The position numbers were made by a program, and so were the translations under genes. From Formosa sp. Hel1_31_208 (GTDB taxonomy: Bacteria; Bacteroidota; Bacteroidia; Flavobacteriales; Flavobacteriaceae), in contig NZ_LT629733.1 in the NCBI RefSeq assembly GCF_900104785.1, positions 2,016,501 to 2,080,500 on the forward strand: a DNA stretch of 64,000 bases, given 5' to 3'. Each line of letters opens with the position of its first letter. Position 1 is the stretch's first letter. This document shows, piece by piece, positions 8,267 to 16,653 of this stretch. The notes under the pieces were generated by a model that saw nothing but the letters and a program-made list of their open reading frames with translations, had not been told where the DNA came from and ran no database searches.

Positions 8267-8731
8267 TTATAATGAATCTTCGAAAGCCTTCAAAAGAATA
8301 TTGGTCTGTCTTTGTAATTTGTTTCTAAAAAACGAGGTTCCTCCTAATAAAAACCCTTTAAAACCTAAGGCTTGTTTGGCCCATTTATGGAGATTAAATT
8401 GGTCGGTGTGCTTGATAATACTACCATCTTTGAACTCAAACTGAGCCACAATTGAATTATGTACCTCACTGCCGGTTTTACTAAATGTATAGAAAGCTTG
8501 CCATGAAGCACTTCCAGAGTGTTTATTGGTTTGGATATCTGAATACGTAACTCTAAAGTCTTTGCCTTTTTGAGATGCACATAACATGCGCCACATATTA
8601 CCAGCATGCTCACCTTTTAATTTACCAAAGGCTGGATCTTCAAAAACGACTTCAGCATGATAACATGATGCCATTGTTTCTGCATCAAGTTCAGTAAAAG
8701 CTTTATAAAACTTATGAATAAGTTCATTCAT
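8267..8731 (-). CDS. NTF2-like / SnoaL-like protein
   Basis: This 154-residue protein has the NTF2-fold opening 'IHKFYKAFTELDAETMASCYHAEVVFEDPAFG', typical of SnoaL-like proteins, then 'GSEVHNSIVAQFEFKDGSIIKHTDQFNLHKWAKQALG'. Such proteins bind small hydrophobic ligands or act as isomerases or hydratases. No catalytic assignment is possible from sequence. It is cytoplasmic with no signal peptide. It appears to be a single-gene unit between two terminators. Confidence 0.8.
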   Translation of the reverse strand: MNELIHKFYKAFTELDAETMASCYHAEVVFEDPAFGKLKGEHAGNMWRMLCASQKGKDFRVTYSDIQTNKHSGSASWQAFYTFSKTGSEVHNSIVAQFEFKDGSIIKHTDQFNLHKWAKQALGFKGFLLGGTSFFRNKLQRQTNILLKAFEDSL

Positions 8732-8815
8732 GATTTAAAGTTAAGGAATAAAATACAGCCACTTTAAAAAGGGTAAGAAAAATAAGTTATATCAGAGTAA
8801 TGGCCATTGTTATAT

Positions 8816-8850
8816 AAAAAAAGACCACTACTATTAATGGTCTTTTTTTA
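8816..8850 (-). terminator. Intrinsic terminator after the DUF349 gene
   Basis: The stem AAAAAAGACCA / TGGTCTTTTTT with a 10-base loop lies 16 bases downstream of the DUF349 stop. The U-run is present on either strand. Confidence 0.8.
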
Positions 8851-8865
8851 GTTGTATTGTTGCAA

Positions 8866-11028
8866 TTAATACATAGATTTAATTTTCTTCAATTTCTCTT
8901 GCCATACCGACAATCCTTGCTTGTGTTTATCGATATTTTTTATGACATCTTTCACTAAAGGGTTAGTTTCGTCTACATTCGAGAAAAACTGCATATTGTT
9001 TTCTAATTGATTAATTTCTCCCTTAATTTCAGTGATTTTCTTCCTAATAAAGTTTTGTTCGTTATCCAATAATCTCGTGTCATTAGGCTGTGCTAAATTT
9101 TCTAGTTTGTTTTCAAACCTAATCATCTCTAATTTAGCTTTGTCCATATCAAGCTTCCCAAATAAGGCATCCAATGCTTTATTGAACTTACCATCAATAT
9201 ATCGTTTGTTAGAGGGTACATGACCAATGGCTTTCCACATCGAAATTTTTTCTTTAATCGTTGCGATATCTTGTTCTGGTTTGCCCGACAATTCTAAGCC
9301 TTTAACTTCAGTTAATAGAGCGTTTTTTTGTTCATACGCTACCATTAGTTCTTTATTGGCTTCATTGCGTTCGGCATGCAACCTGTCGAAATAAGCATTG
9401 CATGCGCCTTTGAATTCTTTCCAGACTTTATCACTGTCTTTTCGTGGGACATGACCAATTTTCTTCCAATCATTCTGAATCTTTTTCATTAAAGGCGTCG
9501 TGGCTGCAAAATCCTCGTTATTTTTATTATCTAATGCAATTTGAATAAGCGCCTTCTTTTTCTCAAGATTTTCGTATTGGTCTTTTTTCAAATGCTTGTA
9601 GTATGCATTCTTATTTCTATTGAATGTTCTAACCGCAGATTTGAATTTAGACCAAGTAGCTTCATTAACTTTTTGAGGGACTTTACCCGCATTAAAAAAG
9701 TCTTCTCTTAAAGCTTCAATAGATTTGATTTTCTTTTGCCATGATTGATGAGAGCTTACGTCCTCTGCTGCAATCTCCTCAATTTTTAAAATTATTTCTT
9801 CTTTCTTTACAAGGTTAGTTTCTCTAGCCTTGTCTAAATCTTCGTAATAAGCCTGGCGTTTGTCATGAATCGTTTTTGTAGCGCGGCTAAAACGTTCCCA
9901 GATTTCTTCTCTGTGGGCTTTAGCCACCGGTCCAAGATCTTCCTTCCATAGTTTATGTAGCACTTGTAACTCTCTAAACGAACGATTTATATTGTCATCT
10001 TGAGCTAATTCTTCTGCACGCTCAATAATCTTGGTTTTTTGCTCAAGATTATGTTTGAAATCCATATCGCGTAAGTCGCGATTTAAATGTAGAAAGTCAT
10101 AAAAGATTTCGACATGATGGTGATATGAATTCCAGGCATTGTTATAACGATCTCTTGGAATTGGTCCAGCATTACGCCACTGTTCTTGTAAGTCTTTAAA
10201 ATGCTTGTAGGTGTTGTTTATATTTTCCTCAACGTTTATTAAGCTTTTAATTTCTTCTATAATCTGTAAACGATTTTCAAGATTCCCCTTTAAATTATTT
10301 TCACGCTCTTTATAATAAGCGTTTAAATTATTTCTATAGGTCTTGAAAACTGCATTGAATTTTTTCTTAATAGGAGAGGAGTAATAGAAATCAATTTCAT
10401 TACCACCTTCGCTCAGAAACTCTTCTTTTTTCTCATCTAGTAAGGCGTCGAATTTAGAATTAAACTCCGATTTCACCTCTTCTACTTGAGCTTTGATATT
10501 CTGTATTTTATGATTCTCAACGAGCAGCTCTAATTCTGTAGTTAGTTGCTCCATAGTCATTGCATGATAGTCTTTAGACTCTAATTCATGGCGTTCAGCA
10601 TTGGTTTCATCTTCAGCGTCTTCTGCATTAGATTCTTCAATCTCCTCAACATGTGCATCTGCCATTTTAGTCTCTTTCACCGTATCTGTAGTGGTAGTCT
10701 CAACTGTCTCAAGATTTTTTGCATGAACTTCAGCAGTATCTTCAACAGTTTCAGTATGAGCTTCTTCAGTCCTTTCGATAGGCTTATCACTTTTTTCGCT
10801 TTCAGGCGTATCTTCTTGGGTTTCGGGTTTAACCGCTTCTGTTTTCTCTAAATTAGTTTCCGTGACATCGTCTACTGCGTCTGCAGTTTGGTCGACTTCT
10901 GTAGATTTTTTAGAATCTTCAGGAATTAATTCCTCAGATGGGTTTGCCTCATTTGAAGTTTGAGGCGTTTCAGTAGTATTTGTTTCAATCGTTCCGTCTG
11001 CATCTTGCAGGTTTTCCTTCTCAGACAT
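8866..11028 (-). CDS. DUF349 repeat protein with long acidic N-terminus
   Basis: The protein has 720 residues. Residues 1-150 are an acidic, Thr/Glu-rich low-complexity segment without hydrophobic stretches. After about 160 come five helical DUF349-type repeats, recognisable by W-x-x-x-G-x-[IV]-P followed about 12 residues later by W (for example QWRNAGPIPRDRYNNAW and DWKKIGHVPRKDSDKVW). In the third repeat the first Trp is Phe. A coiled-coil-like end closes the protein. DUF349 function is poorly known. The protein should be cytoplasmic. The acidic tail resembles nucleic-acid mimic or disordered linker regions, which is speculation. It stands alone, with its own terminator. Confidence 0.85.
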   Translation of the reverse strand: MSEKENLQDADGTIETNTTETPQTSNEANPSEELIPEDSKKSTEVDQTADAVDDVTETNLEKTEAVKPETQEDTPESEKSDKPIERTEEAHTETVEDTAEVHAKNLETVETTTTDTVKETKMADAHVEEIEESNAEDAEDETNAERHELESKDYHAMTMEQLTTELELLVENHKIQNIKAQVEEVKSEFNSKFDALLDEKKEEFLSEGGNEIDFYYSSPIKKKFNAVFKTYRNNLNAYYKERENNLKGNLENRLQIIEEIKSLINVEENINNTYKHFKDLQEQWRNAGPIPRDRYNNAWNSYHHHVEIFYDFLHLNRDLRDMDFKHNLEQKTKIIERAEELAQDDNINRSFRELQVLHKLWKEDLGPVAKAHREEIWERFSRATKTIHDKRQAYYEDLDKARETNLVKKEEIILKIEEIAAEDVSSHQSWQKKIKSIEALREDFFNAGKVPQKVNEATWSKFKSAVRTFNRNKNAYYKHLKKDQYENLEKKKALIQIALDNKNNEDFAATTPLMKKIQNDWKKIGHVPRKDSDKVWKEFKGACNAYFDRLHAERNEANKELMVAYEQKNALLTEVKGLELSGKPEQDIATIKEKISMWKAIGHVPSNKRYIDGKFNKALDALFGKLDMDKAKLEMIRFENKLENLAQPNDTRLLDNEQNFIRKKITEIKGEINQLENNMQFFSNVDETNPLVKDVIKNIDKHKQGLSVWQEKLKKIKSMY

Positions 11029-11106
11029 TTTTCAATGTTTTTTATGTTAGAAGGCTAATATACTAACAAGCGGCTTATTTACAAAAAAGAACGGCTATTT
11101 AAAGTT

Positions 11107-11847
11107 TTAATTGGAAGCATTCCAAATTTGCCATGCTTTTTCTGCCTGTAACACGAGCATTTCGTATCCGTTAGTAGTTTGCGCTTTTTGAGCTTTTCCT
11201 AATCTCATAAATTTTGTCTCTTCCGGATTATAGATTAAATCATACAAAAGGTGTGCTTCAGTAATACCGTCATATGGGATATCTGGACAAGCATTAACGT
11301 TTGGAAATGTGCCTATTGGAGTACAATTTATGATGATGTTAAAGGATTTTATGTCATCAACAGTTAAGGAGTCATAAGTAAATTTTATACCTTTTTTAGT
11401 TGTTCTTGACACAAATTCAAATTTAATTTTTAGTTCTTTAAGAGCGTAAACAATGGCTTTAGATGCACCACCAGTTCCCAGGATAAGTGCTTTTTCATGG
11501 TGTTTCTTCAATAAGGGCTCAATTGATTTTTTAAACCCATAGCAATCGGTATTGTACCCTTTTATTTTTCCGTTTTTAGCTATAGTAATGGTATTAACCG
11601 CACCAATTCTCTTAGCTTTTTTATCGAGTACATCTAGATACGGGATAATACTTTCTTTGTAAGGAATTGTGACATTAAAACCAATAACATCAGAGTTATT
11701 CTCTATAAGCTTCGGAAACTGAGATATATTTTCAATATCAAAGTTCTCATAGCTAAAAGGCAGCTCAAGGTCTTCAAATTTCTTTTTGAAATAAGATTTA
11801 GAAAAGGAGTATGATATGTTTTTTCCAACAAGACCTAATCGATTCAT
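11107..11847 (-). CDS. aroE: Shikimate 5-dehydrogenase AroE
   Basis: AroE reduces 3-dehydroshikimate to shikimate with NADPH in aromatic amino acid synthesis. The frame is open to 11877, but the ATG at 11847 begins MNRLGLVGKNISYSFSK as the family does and forms an ATGA overlap with the upstream DUF368 stop. I choose it, giving 246 residues. Motifs are SYSFSKSYF (substrate serines), NVTIPYKE (catalytic Lys), AVNTI, NTDCYG (Asp), the dinucleotide loop LGTGGASKA, and a C-terminal 'NGYEMLVLQAEKAWQIW'. It is the last gene of the TPR-DUF368-DUF368-aroE series. Confidence 0.93.
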   Translation of the reverse strand: MNRLGLVGKNISYSFSKSYFKKKFEDLELPFSYENFDIENISQFPKLIENNSDVIGFNVTIPYKESIIPYLDVLDKKAKRIGAVNTITIAKNGKIKGYNTDCYGFKKSIEPLLKKHHEKALILGTGGASKAIVYALKELKIKFEFVSRTTKKGIKFTYDSLTVDDIKSFNIIINCTPIGTFPNVNACPDIPYDGITEAHLLYDLIYNPEETKFMRLGKAQKAQTTNGYEMLVLQAEKAWQIWNASN

Positions 11848-12860
11848 AATTTCCGTTTTGTACGTTGACCATACCATTCCAAGGCCAATACTATTAGGAT
11901 GCCGAATATAATATAAGCAATTGCAATATAAGTTTCACTGTTTAATTCTGGAAGAAAACGCTCATAATTTGAAATGATCTTTTCGCCTCTTGAATCTAGT
12001 ATTAAGTCACCGTTAAGGTTAAGTTTATAAACGGTTTCTTTCCACGGCCATACCACACCTAATGACCCAATTATAAAACCAATGATTGAAGCTATAGTAA
12101 TGCTTTTATAGTGATGAAGCACGTAATTTAAAACATGAGAAAACGTTACTAAACCTGCCACTGATCCTAAAGTGAACATTGTAAGCACCTTTAATAAGCG
12201 TATTCTAATTTCATTTTCAATAAAACTAAAATCACCAGTAAGCATTTCGGCGAAAGTGTCAAATAAAGCATTAACTGAATCTACTAAAAGCAACACATAA
12301 TTTCCAAATAAAATTAATATAAATGATCCAGAAAAGCCCGGAAGCGTCATTCCAGAGACACTAATTATTCCGCAGAAAAAGACAAATAACAGATTGTCAT
12401 TTTCGGTTGCCGGATCTAAGAAACTGATTCCAATACCAAGTGTTATTCCTATCAATAAAGAGATGATGCTTTTATAATTCCAATCTTTGAAGTCTTTATT
12501 GATGTAGTAAATAGAGCCGATAATCATTCCGAAGAACATACTCCAAACATATAATTGATAATACTGAAGAAAATAATCTAAGACTTTAGACACGCTAAAA
12601 TAACTAATAATCATCCCTAAGAAGAGTAGTCCGAGAAATCTACCATTGATATAGCGATAGAAACTCTTAAAGCGGCCATTCAACAAGAATTTAAGAGCCG
12701 TTTTATTCACCCGTTGTAAGGAGTAAATAAATTCTTCATAGAATCCAGCAACAAAGGCAACAACACCACCAGATACTCCAGGCACCTTATTGGCAGCTCC
12801 CATTCCGAGTCCCTTGATAACTAAGAATACGCGATCTTTAAGTGTTCTTACACTTTCCAT
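11844..12860 (-). CDS. DUF368 membrane protein (PopT-type polyprenyl-phosphate transporter), copy 2
   Basis: The 338-residue multi-pass membrane protein contains the two inverted signature blocks of DUF368: NKVPGVSGGVVAFVAGFYEE (about 23-42) and 'GMTLPGFSGSFILILFGNY'. DUF368 proteins such as PopT return undecaprenyl phosphate carrier to the cytoplasmic face for cell wall and O-antigen synthesis. About eight to ten hydrophobic helices are visible. It overlaps its paralogue upstream by one base (TAATG) and aroE by ATGA. Compared with the other copy it has Phe/Ser in the second block (LPGFSGS versus LPGVSGA), so the two may differ in substrate. Confidence 0.85.
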   Translation of the reverse strand: MESVRTLKDRVFLVIKGLGMGAANKVPGVSGGVVAFVAGFYEEFIYSLQRVNKTALKFLLNGRFKSFYRYINGRFLGLLFLGMIISYFSVSKVLDYFLQYYQLYVWSMFFGMIIGSIYYINKDFKDWNYKSIISLLIGITLGIGISFLDPATENDNLLFVFFCGIISVSGMTLPGFSGSFILILFGNYVLLLVDSVNALFDTFAEMLTGDFSFIENEIRIRLLKVLTMFTLGSVAGLVTFSHVLNYVLHHYKSITIASIIGFIIGSLGVVWPWKETVYKLNLNGDLILDSRGEKIISNYERFLPELNSETYIAIAYIIFGILIVLALEWYGQRTKRKL

Positions 12861-13828
12861 TAGGTGTTTGGCTTTTTGTTACCGAAACTTTCAAGAATAA
12901 GAATGGTCGCAAATCCGATGACCACTATTAGTACTGCAAATAACATTTGACTATCACCTGCATAGGAGGATGGTAAAATACTTTCATCTAATACGGTAAC
13001 TTCCATACCTTCGGAATTAATCCTAGTTTTAAGAATTTTTTTCCATGGCCATATTTTATTTAAAGACCCAATCATAAATCCTGTAAGAATGGCTAATGTT
13101 AGATTCTTTTTATGCTTAAACATCCAGTTTAAAAGCTTTGAAAAGACTTTTAAACCAATGATAGCGCCAACACCTAATAGGAAAAACTTTAATAAGGCGT
13201 CTTTTAAGAGTTCCCAGTTTCCAGAAGAAACACCTTCTATAAGATTGTTTACTGTGTTAATTGCGGTTTCATAAGCACCCAGTATCAATAATATAAAGGC
13301 GCCTGAAACACCAGGCAATATCATAGCAATGATTGCAATAAATCCACAAAACAATAAGTACATTGAACTGTCGGGAGATGCAAAAGGTTCGGCCAAGGTA
13401 ATATAGTAGGATAGAATAGACGTTACCATTATAGCTACTATGGTCGAGGTTGACCAGTTTTCAATTTGCTTACCGATAAATAAAATACTCGCTAAAACAA
13501 GCCCGAAAAAGAAAGACCATAATAAAATTGGTTCATTGTGCAACAACCACTTAATCAATTTGGCAAGGGATAAAATACTAATGGCAATTCCTGAGAATAA
13601 TGCAAGAAGAAAGCTACCGTTGAAAGAATTCCATGCCGATTTAAATCCGTGTGCTTTCCAAGTTTTAAAAACACTCATATCAATCTTATCTATGCTTTCG
13701 ATAAGCTCTTCGTAAATCCCAGAAATGAAGGCAATTGTTCCACCGGAAACACCAGGGACAACATCTGCTGCTCCCATGGCAATTCCTTTAAGTGTAATGA
13801 AAATATAGTCCTTAAGTTGTCTTCGCAT
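12860..13828 (-). CDS. DUF368 membrane protein (PopT-type polyprenyl-phosphate transporter), copy 1
   Basis: This is the first of two tandem DUF368 genes. The frame is open to 13870, but the ATG at 13828 gives MRRQLKDYIFITLKGIAMGAA, which aligns with the start of the second copy, so I use it (322 residues). Signature blocks are ADVVPGVSGGTIAF and 'AMILPGVSGAFILLILGAY'; a third shared element is the 'GFMIGSLNKIWPWKK' segment near 270, matching 'GFIIGSLGVVWPWKE' in the neighbour. The likely role is flipping polyprenyl-phosphate carrier lipid inward across the inner membrane. Confidence 0.86.
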   Translation of the reverse strand: MRRQLKDYIFITLKGIAMGAADVVPGVSGGTIAFISGIYEELIESIDKIDMSVFKTWKAHGFKSAWNSFNGSFLLALFSGIAISILSLAKLIKWLLHNEPILLWSFFFGLVLASILFIGKQIENWSTSTIVAIMVTSILSYYITLAEPFASPDSSMYLLFCGFIAIIAMILPGVSGAFILLILGAYETAINTVNNLIEGVSSGNWELLKDALLKFFLLGVGAIIGLKVFSKLLNWMFKHKKNLTLAILTGFMIGSLNKIWPWKKILKTRINSEGMEVTVLDESILPSSYAGDSQMLFAVLIVVIGFATILILESFGNKKPNT

Positions 13829-13898
13829 TGTAGTCTTTAAAATATGCAGTGTAAAGGTATGAAATAGCAATGAGTATTTTTACACGAAAGCAATGCTC

Positions 13899-15302
13899 CT
13901 AATTTTTAGATTCTGAAATGACCTGAAGTACCGTAGGTTTTAGCATGACATTTGGAAATAGCTCTTCTAATATAAAATCATACTCATGATTGAGTACTAA
14001 TGCATTTTTTAGGTGGTAATGCCCTTTACTGCTCTCATGCAGTGTGAAATGCAGTCCTGCCAAACGGAATTCAATTTCGGCTGTTTCCGGGTAAAATTCG
14101 GCCGCCTGTATTAAATTTATGACTGATGCCTCAAACTCACCTAAAGCAATTAAAATATCAGCTCTGGATAACCAGGTTTGTAATTCATAATTACCTAAGT
14201 CTAATGTTTTCTTATACCCGCGTTCTGCCTCTTCAAGAAAATTAAGGCGATGGTTAATTTGCGCATAAAGTTTCCAATAAATGACATTTTCAGCATCAAT
14301 ATTGATAGCTTTATTAATATAGAATAAGGCTTTTTGGTAATTTTGTTTCCTATTGTAGAATTTCGTGATTGCTATCCATCCTTTATCTAATAACGGATCT
14401 TCATGAACGGTTTTATAAAAATACTGAACAGCCAGATCATCTTTCCCGAGTTTATCATAACAGTGACCTATGCGCAATAGCGCAAAAGACGTTGGCTCAT
14501 CTAGAGCTAATGTGATTTTGTAATTCTCTATAGCCTCGAGATGCATTTTTTTCTTTTCTAGAACTTTTCCTTTTTCAAGGTAAGCTCCTACAAAATTGTC
14601 ATCAGATATTATTGCGAAATCAAAAGCAGCCAATGCCTTGTCGTATTCTTTAATCGTAAAATACTGACGTCCTAATTGATGCCATGCCACTTCACAATAC
14701 GGATTTTTATCTACATAGCCATTTAAAAACATAATAGCGTCTTGATTTTCATCCAAGAAGTCATAACAATAAATCACATTGTATAAGGCAGAATAGTCTT
14801 CCATATCGATGTCAAGACATTTTTTGAAATAAGTTCTAGCATTATCAAATTGATCAAGAAAGAGGTATTCCATTCCTATGAGGGCGTACAAGTCACTAAT
14901 ACCCTCGTCATCACTGGAAAGCTCCAATGCAATCAATAAGGTGTTTACGGCTTTCTCATGCATATCTTGCTTAGATAATACATTGGCTTTCTGAATGAAT
15001 ATTTCTTCATTCCTTGGGTCAAGAGAATGCAACTCATCTAATAATTTATTCGCATCGTCAAATTTGTTTTCAAGTACAAATAGTTCTGTTTGAAACAACT
15101 TTAAATTAATCGATGTTGGATGTTGCTCGAGTCCTAGTTTAACAGCTTTTTTAGCTATTGCTATTTTACCCATTTCAAGGTAATGATGAATGATGTTTTC
15201 AAATTCAGAAGAATCAAAGAACAAAACATTGTTGGTTTTGAGCATTGATTCGAATCTTGTAAGCGAAATATTATTGTTGTCTTCGGGTAGACCAAACTCC
15301 AT
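13899..15302 (-). CDS. Tetratricopeptide repeat protein
   Basis: The 467-residue soluble protein is built almost wholly of TPR units, about eleven to twelve. Examples are 'SALYNVIYCYDFLDENQDAIMFL', 'EVAWHQLGRQYFTIKEYDKALAAFDFAI' and 'NVIYWKLYAQINHRLNFLEEAERGYKK'. There is no signal peptide. A TTG lies two codons earlier (15308); the ATG at 15302 is preferred. It precedes the DUF368 pair by 70 bases on the same strand, an arrangement I believe is conserved in Flavobacteriaceae. A scaffold role is likely, partner unknown. Confidence 0.85.
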   Translation of the reverse strand: MEFGLPEDNNNISLTRFESMLKTNNVLFFDSSEFENIIHHYLEMGKIAIAKKAVKLGLEQHPTSINLKLFQTELFVLENKFDDANKLLDELHSLDPRNEEIFIQKANVLSKQDMHEKAVNTLLIALELSSDDEGISDLYALIGMEYLFLDQFDNARTYFKKCLDIDMEDYSALYNVIYCYDFLDENQDAIMFLNGYVDKNPYCEVAWHQLGRQYFTIKEYDKALAAFDFAIISDDNFVGAYLEKGKVLEKKKMHLEAIENYKITLALDEPTSFALLRIGHCYDKLGKDDLAVQYFYKTVHEDPLLDKGWIAITKFYNRKQNYQKALFYINKAINIDAENVIYWKLYAQINHRLNFLEEAERGYKKTLDLGNYELQTWLSRADILIALGEFEASVINLIQAAEFYPETAEIEFRLAGLHFTLHESSKGHYHLKNALVLNHEYDFILEELFPNVMLKPTVLQVISESKN

Positions 15303-15471
15303 AAGCAAATAGCGTTGTTCGTTTAAATAAAAGTAGTCTTAAAGGCTAAAAATATCGATTTTTAGGGTTAATGTTTTCAACAAAGTAATTAACACGTAGA
15401 GTTATTATTTAAGTAAGGCAGGCTAATTATCTGTAAAATAGATTTATATATATGTAATATAATTTCAATTT

Positions 15472-16653
15472 CTAACTTGATATAGATTCTAAAACCTGAG
15501 TTATTATCTTACATCCTTTGATGATTTCGGCTTTGGAAATGGTTAAAGGAGGTGTAATTCTAATTGCTTTTGGTTCAAAAAGCAACCAAAACAAGATTAA
15601 TCCTTGTTCCTGACATCGTAAAATGACTTCATTAGTGATATCTGGAGAATGAGTTATTGCAGCTAACATTAATCCGCGTCCACGAATTTCACTAATTAGA
15701 GGGTGTTGCAAATGCTGCCGTATTAGTTGCTCTTTTACCAAGACGTCATTCATTAAATTTGATGTTGTTATCTCTTTTAAAGTTGCTAAAGCAGCAGCAG
15801 CAATTACTGGATGTCCGCCAAATGTCGTGATGTGGCCTAATTTAGGATTGTCTTGAAGTAAATTCATATATTTAGCTGAAGCAGTAAAAGCACCTATAGG
15901 CATTCCGCCACCCAAACCCTTGCCAGTTACTAGTATATCAGGTATGCAGTTGAAATGTTCAAAACCGAATAATTTTCCAGTGCGACCAATTCCGGGCTGA
16001 ATCTCATCAAGAATTAATAAGGCGCCCACAGCATCACACTTCGCTTTAACTTTTGCAAGATAACCATCTTTAGGTTCTATAAAACCAGCGCCACCTTGAA
16101 TTGTTTCTAATAGTACAGCAGCGGTTTTTGATGTAATCTGTGAAATATCCGCGATACGATTGAAATGGATAAACCTGACATCAGGAATTAAAGGTCTAAA
16201 CGCACGCTTACGTTCTTCATAACCCATAACACTTAAAGCACCCATAGTATTGCCATGATAGGCATGATGAGCAGCAATAATTTCACTTCTTCCTGTAGCA
16301 CGTCTGGCCAGTTTCATAGCGCCATCTATAGCTTCGGTCCCTGAGTTTGTCAGGTATGTTTTTTCTAAATTTTCGGGAAGGTGAGAGGCTAATAGCTTAG
16401 TGAGTTCAACCGCAGGCTCTTGAATGTATTCGCCATATACCATCACATGAAGATATTTATCCAATTGCTGTTTTATGGCATCAATTACTTTAGGATGTTT
16501 ATGACCCAGACTGCAGGCAGAAACACCAGCTACAAAATCTAAATAGGCTTTATTATTAGTATCGTAAATATAAGAACCTTCCGCATGAGATACGGTCATG
16601 GCTAAAGGGTGTGGTGTTGTTTGCGCTTGATATTTGAAAAAATCTTCTTTCAT
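15472..16653 (-). CDS. Class III (acetylornithine-type) PLP-dependent aminotransferase
   Basis: The 393-residue aminotransferase has the class III signature: 'LTNSGTEAIDGAMKLARRATGR', the HHAYHGNT block, Asp in 'LLILDEIQPGIGRTGK', and the PLP lysine in 'ILVTGKGLGGGMPIG'. The family includes acetylornithine, ornithine and 4-aminobutyrate aminotransferases; the exact substrate is not clear. No arginine biosynthesis genes surround it. Its ATG overlaps the OstA-like TGA by one base (TGATG), so the two are coupled. A TTG one codon upstream is less likely. This is not a DegT-type enzyme and so is not the missing KdnA. Confidence 0.88.
   Translation of the reverse strand: MKEDFFKYQAQTTPHPLAMTVSHAEGSYIYDTNNKAYLDFVAGVSACSLGHKHPKVIDAIKQQLDKYLHVMVYGEYIQEPAVELTKLLASHLPENLEKTYLTNSGTEAIDGAMKLARRATGRSEIIAAHHAYHGNTMGALSVMGYEERKRAFRPLIPDVRFIHFNRIADISQITSKTAAVLLETIQGGAGFIEPKDGYLAKVKAKCDAVGALLILDEIQPGIGRTGKLFGFEHFNCIPDILVTGKGLGGGMPIGAFTASAKYMNLLQDNPKLGHITTFGGHPVIAAAALATLKEITTSNLMNDVLVKEQLIRQHLQHPLISEIRGRGLMLAAITHSPDITNEVILRCQEQGLILFWLLFEPKAIRITPPLTISKAEIIKGCKIITQVLESISS

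Noticed and set aside
10588..10851. Open frame of 87 codons on the plus strand inside the DUF349 gene
   Set aside because: It is antisense to the acidic low-complexity region; the Phe/Cys/Ser-rich translation is a composition artefact.
15472..16653. The class III aminotransferase as the missing KdnA partner
   Set aside because: KdnA is a DegT/DnrJ/EryC1-type enzyme; this protein has the acetylornithine-type signature and is distant from kdsB.
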